Origin: Rhodobacter sp. NTK016B
GTDB lineage: Bacteria; Pseudomonadota; Alphaproteobacteria; Rhodobacterales; Rhodobacteraceae
Length of the DNA stretch: 64,000 nt
NCBI RefSeq assembly: GCF_017303295.1
Contig: NZ_JAFKOK010000015.1
Coordinates: 62,001 to 126,000 of the forward strand
Direction of reading: 5' to 3'
The first letter of the stretch is position 1; each line of letters opens with the position of its first letter. Under the pieces are notes generated by a model. It saw nothing but the letters and a program-made list of their open reading frames with translations. It was not told the origin of the DNA and made no database searches. This document shows positions 43,384-54,256 of the stretch, piece after piece. Both the position numbers and the translations under genes were made by a program.

Positions 43384-44292
43384 TCAGGGGATAACGACGG
43401 GATCCCATGTGGACATCCGGCTGCGAAACCAGCTGCGCTGCCGTTTCGCGTATTGCCGCGTCGCCAAGCTTGCGGAATCCTTGGCATTCTCAAGCGTGAT
43501 CTGGTGCGCGAGATAGGCCATCAGCTCGGGCGCGCCGATCGCTTTTGTCCACAGGGGGCCGGTCGCGGTGCCGCCGTCTTCGGGCCAGTGGGGATAGGCG
43601 GCGCGAGCTTCCTCCAGCGCGCCATGCTGCAGCATTGTCTCGAAACGGCGAACGATTCGCTCGTTGAGCCAGTCGATTCGCGGCTTCAGCACCAGCGCCG
43701 TCGCCGCGTCGCGCGGCAGAACGGGGGGCTGGGTTTCGGCCTGCCATGCGGCCAGTCCGCGCCCGGTTGCGCGCTGGACTTCCCATGCCCGCTGCACCCG
43801 CGCGGGGTTCTGTTTGTCGATGCGCGCGGCGGTTTCGGTGTCGAGCTCGGCCACCATAGCGGCCAGCGCCCCCTCGGCATCGCCATCCTCGGGACGCAGA
43901 CGCGCATCGGCCTCGGCGCGGATCTCGGGCGGGGTGGCGGGAATGTCGGCCAGACCCTGCGTGAGAGCGGTGAAATACAGCCCCGTACCGCCGACGATGA
44001 CCGGATTCAGCGCGACCAGCGGCGTCACATCGCGCAGCCAGTGACCGACGGAATACTCGTCCCCCATCGGCACATGACCATACAGATGATGCGGCGCCAG
44101 CCCCTCGTCGAAGGCGTCGGGACGCGCGGTCAGCACGCGCCACGGCGCATGGACCTGCAGCGCGTCGGCATTGACCACGGCGCGCCCTTGCGCCTGCGCG
44201 ATTTTCAGCGCGAGCGCGGATTTACCGCTGGCCGTCGGCCCGGCGATCAGCACCGGGCGGTCGGGATCGGGCAGGGGAAAGTCCGAAAACAT
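43384..44292 (-). CDS. miaA: tRNA dimethylallyltransferase MiaA
   Basis: A 302-residue enzyme that adds the prenyl group to A37 of tRNAs. P-loop [19 protein letters not shown], then [35 protein letters not shown] and [12 protein letters not shown] are typical. The start at 44292 gives [19 protein letters not shown]. It diverges from pyrH. Confidence 0.95.
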   Translation of the reverse strand: MFSDFPLPDPDRPVLIAGPTASGKSALALKIAQAQGRAVVNADALQVHAPWRVLTARPDAFDEGLAPHHLYGHVPMGDEYSVGHWLRDVTPLVALNPVIVGGTGLYFTALTQGLADIPATPPEIRAEADARLRPEDGDAEGALAAMVAELDTETAARIDKQNPARVQRAWEVQRATGRGLAAWQAETQPPVLPRDAATALVLKPRIDWLNERIVRRFETMLQHGALEEARAAYPHWPEDGGTATGPLWTKAIGAPELMAYLAHQITLENAKDSASLATRQYAKRQRSWFRSRMSTWDPVVIP

Positions 44293-44455
44293 GAGGCGCG
44301 CGTCCGAGGGTGATCTAGGCGTTGATCCTGTCGGGGTTTTCCGACATTTTGCGCGCGAAAGAAACCACCCGATTGCCGCACGCCCGCCCCCCGCTTCAAG
44401 GTCCCTTTGTCGGCCTCGCCTCTGGGATGGCCGCGCGCGCCAAGGAAAGGCCACC

Positions 44456-45178
44456 ATGGACCGTACCCCCTCCGCTTATCGCCGCGTCATGCTCAAGATT
44501 TCGGGCGAAGCCCTGATGGGCGATCAGGGCTACGGTCTGCATCCGCCGACCGTGGCGCGCATCGCGCAAGAGGTGAAGGCCGTTCACGACATGGGCGCCG
44601 AGATCTGCATGGTGATCGGTGGCGGCAACATCTTCCGGGGGCTTGCCGGCTCGGCGCAGGGGATGGAGCGCACGACCGCTGATTACATGGGGATGCTGGC
44701 CACGGTGATGAACGCGCTCGGCATGCAGTCGCAGCTTGAAGCGCTGGGGATCCATACCCGCGTCATCAGCGCGATCCCGATGGATCAGGTCTGCGAGCCC
44801 TATATTCGCCGCCGCGCCGTCCGGCACCTTGAGAAAAAGCGCGTCTGCATCTTCGCGGCGGGCACCGGCAACCCGTATTTCACCACCGACACCGCCGCGA
44901 CCCTGCGCGCCAGCGAAATGGGCTGCGAGGCAGTGTTCAAGGGCACCAAGGTTGACGGCGTCTACGACAAGGATCCCAACAAGTTCGCGGACGCCAAGCG
45001 CTACGATACCGTCAGCTATGACGAGGCGCTGGAAAAGAATCTCGGCGTGATGGATGCGACCGCGATTGCACTCGCGCGCGACAACAAGCTGCCGATCATC
45101 GTCTTCTCGCTGGATGCGCCGGGCGGCTTCCGCTCGATCCTCGCGGGTGAGGGCACCTATACCCGCGTCGGCAGCTAA
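44456..45178 (+). CDS. pyrH: UMP kinase
   Basis: A 240-residue amino-acid-kinase-fold enzyme phosphorylating UMP to [54 protein letters not shown] and [20 protein letters not shown] are conserved. Start ATG at 44456. It heads the conserved envelope/translation run. Confidence 0.97.
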   Translation: MDRTPSAYRRVMLKISGEALMGDQGYGLHPPTVARIAQEVKAVHDMGAEICMVIGGGNIFRGLAGSAQGMERTTADYMGMLATVMNALGMQSQLEALGIHTRVISAIPMDQVCEPYIRRRAVRHLEKKRVCIFAAGTGNPYFTTDTAATLRASEMGCEAVFKGTKVDGVYDKDPNKFADAKRYDTVSYDEALEKNLGVMDATAIALARDNKLPIIVFSLDAPGGFRSILAGEGTYTRVGS

Positions 45179-45192
45179 GACGCCGGCATCGG

Positions 45193-45230
45193 CCCGCACG
45201 TGGCGTCGCTCGGGCGGCGCCGCGTGCGGG
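45193..45230 (+). terminator. Long GC hairpin between pyrH and frr
   Basis: CCCGCACGTGGCG (45193-45205) pairs with CGCCGCGTGCGGG (45218-45230) with one mismatch, loop 12 nt, no U-run. It may attenuate or stabilise the pyrH message before frr. Confidence 0.55.
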
Positions 45231-45361
45231 GATGCGCCCGCTCGCCCGAACAGCGGTTCCCTTCCGCGCCCGGCGGCGGTAGAAAACCCACAGTATACAA
45301 AATCCCACGGACGCCCTAAAACGCGTGCCAGTGGATCAGAGCCTGACGGAGATTTCCGCGT

Positions 45362-45925
45362 ATGTCCGACGAGATCGACATCGATATCGATGACCTCAGC
45401 CGCCGCATGGACGGCGCGCTTGCTTCGCTGCGCACCGAATTCGCGTCGCTGCGTACCGGCCGGGCCTCGGGCTCGATGCTGGAGCCGGTGCAGGTCGAAG
45501 CCTATGGCCAGATGACCCCGATCAACCAACTGGGCACCGTCAACGTGCCCGAGCCGCGCATGGTCACGATCAACGTCTGGGACAAGGCGATGGTCGGCAA
45601 GGTCGAAAAGGCGATCCGCGAATCCGGGCTGGGCATCAACCCGCAGCTCAACGGCACGATCATCATGCTGCCGATCCCCGAACTGAACGAGGAACGCCGC
45701 CGCGAACTGACCAAGGTCGCCGGCTCGTATGCCGAGCATGCCCGTGTCGCCGTGCGCAATGTGCGCCGCGACGGGATGGACCAGATCAAGAAGGCCAAGG
45801 CGGCCGGAATGGGCGAGGATGACCAGAAGCTCTGGGAATCGGAAGTGCAGGAACTGACCGACAAGCATATCGCGATGATCGACAAAGCGCTCGAGACCAA
45901 GCAAGAAGAGATCATGCAGGTCTGA
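45362..45925 (+). CDS. frr: Ribosome recycling factor
   Basis: A 187-residue RRF that splits the post-termination ribosome with [52 protein letters not shown], and [19 protein letters not shown] are the family signatures. Length is normal for the family. Confidence 0.97.
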   Translation: MSDEIDIDIDDLSRRMDGALASLRTEFASLRTGRASGSMLEPVQVEAYGQMTPINQLGTVNVPEPRMVTINVWDKAMVGKVEKAIRESGLGINPQLNGTIIMLPIPELNEERRRELTKVAGSYAEHARVAVRNVRRDGMDQIKKAKAAGMGEDDQKLWESEVQELTDKHIAMIDKALETKQEEIMQV

Positions 45926-45968
45926 ATTCATCCTGTGCGCGAGTCCTGACACTTATTTCGGAGAGAAC

Positions 45969-46681
<713 letters not shown>

Positions 46682-46685
<4 letters not shown>

Positions 46686-47470
46686 GCAGCTTTTCCGATC
46701 TGCGCACGCGGCTGGCGTCGGCGCTTGTCATGGCCGTTGTCGGCCTTGGCGCGATCTGGCTGGGCGGACTGGCTTTCGGCGCGCTGGCGCTGGTGCTTGC
46801 GGGCCTGATGGGGTGGGAGCTTCACCGCATGCTCGACCCCGACGCGCCCGAAGGGCGGGGCGGTGCCACCGGCGTGGTCGCGGTGCTGCTGGTCACGGTC
46901 TTTACCTTCTATCAATCGGGCTGGATCGCACTGGCCGGCATGGCATTGGGCGCCGCCGTCATGGCGTGGCGCATGCCGCGCGACAAGCTGATCTTCGGTC
47001 TGTACTTCACGCTGATCCTGTGGGCCGCGCATTCGCTGATCGTGTTTCGCGGCAGCTACGGGCTGCTTTTCGTGCTGTGGATCGTGCTGATCGTGATCGC
47101 CTCGGATGTCGCGGGCTATTTCGCGGGGCGGGTCTTTGGCGGGCAGAAATTCTGGCCGCGCTTCAGCCCCAAGAAAACCTGGTCGGGCACCGTTGCGGGC
47201 TGGGTTCTGGCCGGGCTGGTGGGGGTGGGCTTCATGTCGACCTTCAACCTGTCATGGGGCCTGATCCCGATCTCGGCACTTCTGGCCTTCGCGGGGCAGC
47301 TGGGGGACATTGCTGAAAGCGCGATCAAGCGGCATGTCGGCGTCAAGGACAGCTCGAACCTGATCCCCGGTCATGGCGGCGTGCTGGACCGTTTCGACGC
47401 GATGATCGCGGTCTCGGCGCTGGCGCTGATCCTTGCCTATTTCGGGGCTTTCTCGGGGGCGCAGGGCTGA
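46682..47470 (+). CDS. cdsA: Phosphatidate cytidylyltransferase
   Basis: A 262-residue membrane enzyme making CDP-diacylglycerol. The C-terminal signature KDSSNLIPGHGGVLDRFDAM is present, plus FSPKKTWSGTVAGW and several hydrophobic helices. The ATG overlaps the uppS stop, and its own stop overlaps dxr (TGATG). Confidence 0.96.
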
Positions 47471-48642
47471 TGCGGCGGGTTGCGGTTTTCGGGTCCACCG
47501 GCTCGGTCGGGGAAAGCACGCTCGATCTTCTCGCGCGGCGCGACGATATCGAGGTCGTGGCGCTGACGGGCGGGCGCAATGTCCGGCGGCTCGCCGAACA
47601 GGCCCGGGCGCATAACGCGGCGCTGGCCGTGACCGCGTTCGATGAATGCTATCAGCCGCTGAAAGACGCGCTGGAGGGCACCGGGATCGAGGTCGCGGCG
47701 GGCAGCCATGCCGTGGTCGAGGCTGCGCATCGCCCGGCCGACTGGGTGATGTCGGCGATCGTCGGCGCGGCGGGGCTTGCGCCCGGTTTCGCGGCCTTGT
47801 CGCAAGGCCGCACGCTGGCGCTGGCGAACAAGGAATCGCTTGTCACCGCGGGCCCGCTGCTGCTGGCCGAGGCGCGCAGCCACGGTGCCACGATCCTTCC
47901 CGTCGACAGCGAGCATTCGGCGGTGTTCCAGGCGCTTGCCGGCGAGGATATCGCACAGGTCGAGACCGTGACGCTGACCGCCTCGGGTGGGGGCTTGCGC
48001 GACTGGCCGCTGGAAAAGCTGGCCCATGCCACCCCGGACGAGGCGGGCAAACATCCCAACTGGGATATGGGCCAGCGCATCACCATCGATTCGGCGTCGA
48101 TGTTCAACAAGGCGATGGAGGTGATCGAGGCGCATGAGTTCTTCGGCCTCGCGCCCGATCAGGTAAAGGTGCTGATCCACCCGCAATCGCTGGTTCATGC
48201 GCTTGTCGCCTTCAACGACGGCGCCGTCATGGCGCATCTCGGCGCGCCCGACATGCGCCACCCGATCGGTTACGCGCTGAACTGGCCGCAGCGCGATGCG
48301 CTGCCGATCCAGCGGCTCGACCTTGCCGCCGCTGGGCGGCTGGATTTCGCGGCGCCCGATCTCAACCGCTACCCGGCGCTGGCGCTGGCCTGGAAGGTGA
48401 TGGAGACGGGCGGCGCCTCGGGCTGCGTGTTCAACGCCGCCAAAGAGGTCGCTCTCGATCATTTCATTGCCCGCAATATCGGTTTTCTTGATATGGCCTC
48501 GGTCGTTGAGGATACGCTGGCCACCTTTGCCGCGCGGGCCGATATCGCTGCGACACCGCGGACGCTGGACGAGGTTCTGGCGATCGATACCATGGCGCGC
48601 GACCTTGCGGGCGAGGCTGCCGCCACCCGCCACCGCGCCTGA
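47470..48642 (+). CDS. dxr: 1-deoxy-D-xylulose 5-phosphate reductoisomerase
   Basis: A 390-residue enzyme of the MEP isoprenoid pathway. NADPH site VFGSTGSVGESTLDLLARR; metal and active-site blocks ANKESLVTAGPLLL, ILPVDSEHSAVFQ, SGGGLRDWPLEKL, and NWDMGQRITIDSASMFNKAM. It starts within the cdsA stop. It supplies isoprenoids to UppS, MiaA and quinones. Confidence 0.97.
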   Translation: MRRVAVFGSTGSVGESTLDLLARRDDIEVVALTGGRNVRRLAEQARAHNAALAVTAFDECYQPLKDALEGTGIEVAAGSHAVVEAAHRPADWVMSAIVGAAGLAPGFAALSQGRTLALANKESLVTAGPLLLAEARSHGATILPVDSEHSAVFQALAGEDIAQVETVTLTASGGGLRDWPLEKLAHATPDEAGKHPNWDMGQRITIDSASMFNKAMEVIEAHEFFGLAPDQVKVLIHPQSLVHALVAFNDGAVMAHLGAPDMRHPIGYALNWPQRDALPIQRLDLAAAGRLDFAAPDLNRYPALALAWKVMETGGASGCVFNAAKEVALDHFIARNIGFLDMASVVEDTLATFAARADIAATPRTLDEVLAIDTMARDLAGEAAATRHRA

Positions 48643-48656
48643 TCAAAGGAAGACCC

Positions 48657-49994
48657 ATGGGGATGCTGCCCGAATTCGGCAATCTGTTCTTTACCCTCGG
48701 CGCCTTCGTCGTGGCGTTGTCGATCATCGTCACGGTGCACGAATACGGCCATTACATCGTTGGCCGCTGGTCGGGCATCCATGCCGAGGTCTTCTCTGTC
48801 GGTTTCGGTCCGGTGCTGCTGAAGCGCACCGACAAGCGCGGCACGCAGTGGCAGATCGCCGCCTTGCCCTTTGGCGGCTACGTCAAGTTTCTGGGCGATG
48901 CCAATGCCGCCTCGGCGGGGGCCGATGACGAGGTGATGAGCCATCTCGACGCCGCCGAGCGCCGTCACACCATGCATGGTGCGCCGCTCTGGGCGCGGGC
49001 GGCGACGATCTTTGCCGGTCCGGCCTTCAATTTCCTTTTCTCCATCGTCGTCTTCGCGGGTTTTCTGGCCGTGCAGGGTCTTCCTGCCGACATGCCGCGC
49101 GTCGGGCCGATTTATCCGATGCCCGGCGTGGTCGAGCTGCGCGAGGGCGATCTGATCACCGCCGTCGACGGGCAGGAAACACCCGCATTGTCGGATTTCT
49201 ACAACGTCGCGGCCGAGATCGAACCCGCCCCCAGCGTGACCTACACGGTCGAGCGCGACGGGCAGGTGATGAGCGTCGAAGGCCCGCATCCGCTGCCCGC
49301 CCGCGCGGCGAGCATCGCGCTCAACTCTGCTGCCCGCGACGCCCAGTTGCAGACCGGCGACGTGATCCTCAGCGTGGATGGCGCGCCGGTTTATGCCTTC
49401 TCGCAATTGCCGCCGCTGGTGGCCGACGCGCAGGGCGCGCCCGTCGATCTGACCTATTGGCGCGCGGATGATACGGGCGGGTCCGAAGCCGAGGTCGCGC
49501 TGACCCCGCGCCGCACAGACCTGCCGCTGCCGGATGGCGGTTACGAAACCCGCTGGCTGATCGGCCTGACCAGTGGCACGTTCTTCGAGCATCCGACACG
49601 CCCGGTCGGCGTGACCGAGGCGGTGCCGATGGCGGTGGGCCAGATCGGCGACATCATCTCGAACTCGATTTCGGGCCTGTGGCACATGATCACCGGCGCG
49701 ATCAGCACCTGCAACCTGTCGGGCCCGGTCGGCATCGCGACCACGTCGGGCGAGATGGCGTCGGACGGGCTGGCGAGTTTCGTGTGGTTCATTGCCGTCC
49801 TTTCGACGGCGGTGGGGCTGTTGAACCTGTTCCCGATTCCGATCCTCGATGGCGGCCATCTGGTGTTCCACGCCTACGAGGCCGTGCGCGGGCGCCCGCC
49901 CAGCGAGCGGGTGATGGGGGCGCTGATGACGACCGGGCTGGTCCTGCTGGGCGCTTTGATGCTCTTCGCGCTCGGAAATGACCTGTTCTGCTGA
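48657..49994 (+). CDS. rseP: Site-2 protease RseP (M50 metalloprotease)
   Basis: A 445-residue intramembrane protease. VHEYGHYIVGRWSGIHAEVF has the HExxH motif; two PDZ-like regions (VELREGDLITAVDGQE and LQTGDVILSVDGAPV) follow; the second metal motif is LNLFPIPILDGGHLV. It cleaves membrane-bound regulators after a first cut. It is next in the conserved run before bamA. Confidence 0.96.
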   Translation: MGMLPEFGNLFFTLGAFVVALSIIVTVHEYGHYIVGRWSGIHAEVFSVGFGPVLLKRTDKRGTQWQIAALPFGGYVKFLGDANAASAGADDEVMSHLDAAERRHTMHGAPLWARAATIFAGPAFNFLFSIVVFAGFLAVQGLPADMPRVGPIYPMPGVVELREGDLITAVDGQETPALSDFYNVAAEIEPAPSVTYTVERDGQVMSVEGPHPLPARAASIALNSAARDAQLQTGDVILSVDGAPVYAFSQLPPLVADAQGAPVDLTYWRADDTGGSEAEVALTPRRTDLPLPDGGYETRWLIGLTSGTFFEHPTRPVGVTEAVPMAVGQIGDIISNSISGLWHMITGAISTCNLSGPVGIATTSGEMASDGLASFVWFIAVLSTAVGLLNLFPIPILDGGHLVFHAYEAVRGRPPSERVMGALMTTGLVLLGALMLFALGNDLFC

Positions 49995-50120
49995 ACAATT
50001 CTGTGGTTCGTAAGGTATTGGTTCGGCAGGGGAAACCTTGCCGCCAAGGCGCCCTGCGGATGCCTCGGTCTTGCCACATTTTTCCGGCAACCAGACGCTC
50101 TCAGACGATGGGAGCCTGCC

Positions 50121-50288
50121 ATGAATTACGTCCTTCCCGCCGCGAAAGGCCTTCGCAACCTGTACACCCTGTCCTCGGACCGCGTGTGGTTCGCGCTGGC
50201 GACGATTGGCGGGCTGCTGCTGGCGGAAAAGGCCATCGACGCGCTGATGACCCACAGCATCCAAGAGCTGCACCTGCTCGGCTACTGA
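50121..50288 (+). CDS. Small 55-residue protein with a hydrophobic centre
   Basis: A short gene between rseP and bamA. The protein MNYVLPAAKGLRNLYTLSSD then RVWFALATIGGLLLAEKAID has one probable membrane helix and ends ALMTHSIQELHLLGY. The site GGAG lies 7 nt before the ATG. A hairpin terminator-like element follows it. Codon use matches its neighbours. I do not recognise a family. It may be a small membrane protein of the envelope run. Confidence 0.62.
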   Translation: MNYVLPAAKGLRNLYTLSSDRVWFALATIGGLLLAEKAIDALMTHSIQELHLLGY

Positions 50289-50343
50289 CGCGCCCCGGCG
50301 GCCGATAAGCGCGGCACCGCCCCCCTGAAGACGCTAGCTGGAT

Positions 50344-50370
50344 GGCCGGACCGTGAGGGTTCCGGCCTTT
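50344..50370 (+). terminator. Terminator-like hairpin after the 55-residue protein gene
   Basis: GGCCGGA (50344-50350) pairs with TCCGGCC (50361-50367) around a 10-nt loop, followed by TTT. It separates the small gene and rseP from bamA. Confidence 0.7.
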
Positions 50371-50398
50371 CGCGAATCGCACGGGCCGGTTGCATGCG

Positions 50399-50420
50399 GG
50401 GCAGGGGACAACCCCTGCCC
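50399..50420. repeat. Perfect 9-bp inverted repeat in the bamA leader
   Basis: GGGCAGGGG-ACAA-CCCCTGCCC forms a perfect 9-bp stem with a 4-nt loop. There is no T-run. It lies about 180 nt before bamA and could be a second terminator or a protein-binding site. The 309-nt gap 50289-50597 also holds the hairpin at 50344-50370 and presumably the bamA promoter. Confidence 0.6.
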
Positions 50421-50597
50421 TCTGCCGTGATCCGTCCGGGCCGGGCCCCCGGTTTCCGGCCTGCAGCGGGCTAATCCGGTGCAATGAATCCCCACATGAT
50501 GCGAAAACGGGCAGGGGTGCACGCAACGCTTTGACATTCCACGTCCGCGTCGCTAGCAAGAGTCAAAACAAACGGCGGTAAAACACGGGGCTTTGGG

Positions 50598-52979
50598 ATG
50601 CGCATCTCGCACGTGGATATGCATGCGCGCGCTCTCGGGGGGGTTATGAAACCTCTGCGGGGACTTGCAGCAGTATTTCTTTTTTCTTCAGCTATTTCCA
50701 TCAGCGCCGTTTCGGGCGCCGGGGCTCAGAGCTACAGCTTCTCGTCGATTGACGTGCAGGGCAACTCGCTGATCGACGATGACCAGGTCATCTCGTATGC
50801 GCGAATCCTTCGGGGCCGGAACCTCAGCGCCGCCGATCTCAACGCCGCGTATCAGCGCGTTGCAGCGACCGGCTTCTTCCGAGAGGTGGATTTCGTGCCG
50901 CAGGGCAATCGCCTTGTGATCACGGTTCAGGAATACCCGCTGATCAACCGCGTCTCGATCGAAGGCAACCGCCGTCTCGACGATGACGAACTCAGCGCCA
51001 CGATCACGTCGCGGTCGGGCGGCGTCTATTCGCCCGCCACCGCCGAGGCCGACGCCAACGCAATCGCCGAGGCCTATGCCAATGCCGGTCGTCTGTCGGC
51101 CCGTGTGAACCCGGTGATCATCGAACGTCAGGGCGGCCGCGTCGATCTGGTTTTCGAAGTGCAGGAAGGCGCCGTGGTCGAGGTCGAGCGCGTCTCGTTC
51201 GTCGGCAACCGCAGCTATAGCGAACGCCGTCTGCGCAACGCGATCGAAACCGCGCAGGCTGGCCGTCTGTCGACCCTGTTCCGTGTCGACAACTACAACG
51301 AACAACGCGTCGCTCGCGACCGTCAGGCGCTGCACGACTTCTACCTGTCGCGCGGCTTCCTTGACGTGCAGGTGCTGTCGGGCATCACCGAGCTCAATGC
51401 CGAGCGCGATGGCGCCTATGTCACCTTCACCATCCGTGAGGGTCAGCAATACCGTCTGGGCAATGTTTCGGTGACGTCGCAGATTTCGGGCATCGATGCC
51501 GCGCCCTATCAGGCCGGTCTGGTCGAGCGTCCCGGCAGCCTGTTCACGCCGACGCTGCTTGAAAACCTGATCCAGCAGGCCGAGCGCGTGGGCTACCAGT
51601 CGGGCGAGCGCTTCGTGCGCGCCGAGCCGACACTGGTGCGCAACGAGCGTGCGGGCACGATCGATGTCGAGCTGACGCTCATCCGGGGCGAGCGCGTCTT
51701 CATCGAGCGTATCGACATTCAGGGCAACGCGACCACCGAAGACCGAGTGATCCGTCGCCAGTTCGACGTGGCCGAGGGCGATCCGCTCAACCCGCGCGAA
51801 CTGCGTGAAGCAGCGGCGCGGATCCAGCGCACCGGTTTCTTCTCGGATGTGCAGGTCAACCCGGTCGGCGGGTCGACCCCCGATCAGGCCGTGGTCGATG
51901 TGCGCGTCGAAGAAGCTACGACCGGCTCGCTGGGCTTCGGTCTGAGCTACGGCGCCGATGACGGCGTCGGCGGCAATATCAGCTATAACGAGAACAACTT
52001 CCTCGGTCGTGGTCAGCGCCTGAACGTGACGCTGTCGACGGTGGAAAGCGCGCAAAGCGTCGCTTTGTCCTTCACCGAGCCCGCGTTCCTTGGCCGGAAC
52101 GTCGCGCTGGGGCTCGATCTGGGCGTATCGTCCTCGACGGCCAGCGACACGGCGTTCTTCAGTACCGAAGTGGCGCAATTCTCGCCCTCGCTCACCTTCC
52201 CGGTCAGCGAGTACGGGGAACTCAGCGTGCGCACCTCGATCAGCCGCTATTCGCTGACGCCCGCGTCGCCGCGTCGCCAGACCGCACCGCGCATCCTGCG
52301 GGACCGTGGCTCGGCGACGACCGCGTCGATCGGCTATACCTACAGCTTCGATACCCGCGACACCGGCATCGACCCGGATCGGGGCTTCGTGTTTCGCTTC
52401 AGCCAGGATCTGGCGGGCGTTGACCGCAACTGGCTGCGCAGCACGATGATGGCGGGCTACGAGCAGGACATCATGAACGGCGATGTCACGCTGCGCGTCG
52501 AATTCGAAGCCGGTGCCATCGTTCACGGCTCGGGCGCGAGCCGGATCAACGAGCGTTTCGTCCTCTCGTCCGAGCAGTTCCGCGGCTTCAGCTCGTACGG
52601 GATCGGTCCGGTCGGCTATTCCAACATGGGTGGCCCCACCGGTGGCGGTACCCGGAACGGTCTGGGCGGCAACTTCTTCGCCGTTGCCCGTTTCGAGGCC
52701 GAGTTCCCGCTGGGTCTGCCGCAGGAGTACAACCTGCATGGCGGCGCGTTCCTTGATGTCGGCTCGATCTGGGGCATCGACAATCCGGGCACCCTGTGCG
52801 CACCGGGTGTGACGCAGAACTGCGTCATCGACGAGGCCGCTTTGCGTGCCGCCGCCGGTGTGTCGCTGTTCTGGTCCTCGCCGCTGGGTCCGCTGCGCTT
52901 CAACTTCGCGGTGCCGATCATGATCGAGGATTATGACCGCGAGCGCCGCTTCGACCTGACCGTCGCCACCCGGTTCTGA
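50598..52979 (+). CDS. bamA: Outer-membrane protein assembly factor BamA
   Basis: A 793-residue Omp85 protein. After the signal peptide come five POTRA domains (from YSFSSIDVQGNSLIDDDQV to about residue 430) and a 16-strand barrel with the FRGFSSYGIGPVG (VRGF-like) motif and end in Phe (VATRF). It inserts outer-membrane proteins. Two starts fit: 50598, or 50646 (MKPLRGLAAVFLFSSAISIS), which gives a more usual signal peptide. Its stop overlaps the skp start (TGATG). Confidence 0.95.
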   Translation: MRISHVDMHARALGGVMKPLRGLAAVFLFSSAISISAVSGAGAQSYSFSSIDVQGNSLIDDDQVISYARILRGRNLSAADLNAAYQRVAATGFFREVDFVPQGNRLVITVQEYPLINRVSIEGNRRLDDDELSATITSRSGGVYSPATAEADANAIAEAYANAGRLSARVNPVIIERQGGRVDLVFEVQEGAVVEVERVSFVGNRSYSERRLRNAIETAQAGRLSTLFRVDNYNEQRVARDRQALHDFYLSRGFLDVQVLSGITELNAERDGAYVTFTIREGQQYRLGNVSVTSQISGIDAAPYQAGLVERPGSLFTPTLLENLIQQAERVGYQSGERFVRAEPTLVRNERAGTIDVELTLIRGERVFIERIDIQGNATTEDRVIRRQFDVAEGDPLNPRELREAAARIQRTGFFSDVQVNPVGGSTPDQAVVDVRVEEATTGSLGFGLSYGADDGVGGNISYNENNFLGRGQRLNVTLSTVESAQSVALSFTEPAFLGRNVALGLDLGVSSSTASDTAFFSTEVAQFSPSLTFPVSEYGELSVRTSISRYSLTPASPRRQTAPRILRDRGSATTASIGYTYSFDTRDTGIDPDRGFVFRFSQDLAGVDRNWLRSTMMAGYEQDIMNGDVTLRVEFEAGAIVHGSGASRINERFVLSSEQFRGFSSYGIGPVGYSNMGGPTGGGTRNGLGGNFFAVARFEAEFPLGLPQEYNLHGGAFLDVGSIWGIDNPGTLCAPGVTQNCVIDEAALRAAAGVSLFWSSPLGPLRFNFAVPIMIEDYDRERRFDLTVATRF

Positions 52980-53659
52980 TGGTCCGGCTCTCAACGATCC
53001 TGCTTGCGGGGGCGCTTCTTTGCGCCCCCGTTTGCGTCGCTGCGCAGACTGCGGGGGGCGCGTCCGACAGCCTCGGCGCGCGGCTGCCGCAGGGTGTCTC
53101 GCCCGTGCCCTACCGGATTCTCGATCAGGATCGCCTGTTGCGAGAATCCGAGCTGGGGCAGGAAATCCTTGACGGCATCCGCGCCGCCGAGGCCGAGCTC
53201 GAGGCCGAGAACCAGCAATATTTCGACCAGCTCGCCACCGAAGAGCGTGCGCTCACCGACGCCCGTGCCAGCCTGACGCCCGAGGAATTCCGCGCCCGCG
53301 CCGATGAGTTCGACGCGCGGGTCGAAAGCATCCGGTCCGAGCGCGCGCGGGCCAGTCAAGCGCTGGCCCGCTGGTCGGAAGGCGAGGCGCAGCGCTTTTT
53401 CGACGCGGCGCTGCCGGTGCTGGTGCAGATGATGAACGAACGCGGCATTCTGGCACTGCTGAAGCCCGATACGCTGATCCTTGGCTCGGACATGCTGGAC
53501 GTCACCGATGATGCGATCGCGCTGCTCGATGCATCCGGCACCGGGATTGATGACGACGCGCCCGAGGCACCGCTGGAAACCCAGCCGCGGGAACCGGACG
53601 GACCGCCTGCCGAAACGCCCGCCGACAGCCCGATCGTTCCCATCGCTCCGGCCGACTGA
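52979..53659 (+). CDS. skp: Periplasmic chaperone, OmpH/Skp family
   Basis: A 226-residue protein with a signal peptide cut near VAAQ. The middle is a long coiled coil ([20 protein letters not shown] onward to about residue 125) typical of Skp prefoldin-like arms. The C-terminal 45 residues are acidic and Pro-rich ([20 protein letters not shown]), longer than in E. coli Skp. It starts inside the bamA stop and should carry outer-membrane proteins to BamA. Confidence 0.88.
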   Translation: MVRLSTILLAGALLCAPVCVAAQTAGGASDSLGARLPQGVSPVPYRILDQDRLLRESELGQEILDGIRAAEAELEAENQQYFDQLATEERALTDARASLTPEEFRARADEFDARVESIRSERARASQALARWSEGEAQRFFDAALPVLVQMMNERGILALLKPDTLILGSDMLDVTDDAIALLDASGTGIDDDAPEAPLETQPREPDGPPAETPADSPIVPIAPAD

Positions 53660-53766
53660 GCGCCGGCGGCGGCAACGGGACTTTCCCTTGTCGCCGATTG
53701 GCGGAGTTGCTAGGTCTGGCGGACCCGGCCAAGGCGCCGGTTACGTATTTCCTGCGGAGTTGCACG

Positions 53767-54252
53767 ATGTCCGAGCCCGTCGAAAGCCGCGATTGGTCCA
53801 CCACGACCACCGCCGACCTGTCGCTGATCACGCGGATCATTCCGCATCGCTATCCGTTCCTGCTGATCGACAAGGTGCGCGACATCGAAGTGAACAAGGG
53901 CGCGGTCGGCATCAAGAACGTGACCTTCAACGAGCCGCATTTTCAGGGCCATTTTCCCGGCGCGCCGATCATGCCCGGCGTGACGATCATCGAAGCGATG
54001 GCCCAGACCTCGGGCGTGCTGATTGGCCTGTCGCTTGATCTCGTCGACAAGAACCCGCTCGTTTATTTCATGTCCATCGACAAGGCCAAGTTCCGCCGCA
54101 AGGTGGTGCCGGGTGACGTTTTGGAACTCAGCGTCAAGGTGCTGCGCGGCTCGACAAAGATCTGGAAGATGGAAGGCCGCGCCACCGTCAATGGCGAGAT
54201 GGCGGCCGAGGCTGAATTCATGGCCATGATCGACCTGAGCCAGAAGGGCTGA
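53767..54252 (+). CDS. fabZ: 3-hydroxyacyl-ACP dehydratase FabZ
   Basis: A 161-residue hot-dog fold enzyme of fatty-acid elongation. [20 protein letters not shown] and [20 protein letters not shown] (active-site His and Glu) are diagnostic. Start ATG at 53767 with GGAG upstream. It sits with lpxA, which competes for the same 3-hydroxyacyl-ACP pool. The lpxD gene often found before fabZ is absent here. Confidence 0.96.
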   Translation: MSEPVESRDWSTTTTADLSLITRIIPHRYPFLLIDKVRDIEVNKGAVGIKNVTFNEPHFQGHFPGAPIMPGVTIIEAMAQTSGVLIGLSLDLVDKNPLVYFMSIDKAKFRRKVVPGDVLELSVKVLRGSTKIWKMEGRATVNGEMAAEAEFMAMIDLSQKG

Positions 54253-54256
54253 GGCC

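Noticed and set aside
50688-52994. A 768-codon minus-strand frame opposite bamA
   Set aside because: bamA is certain from its POTRA and barrel motifs; the opposite frame is a composition artefact.
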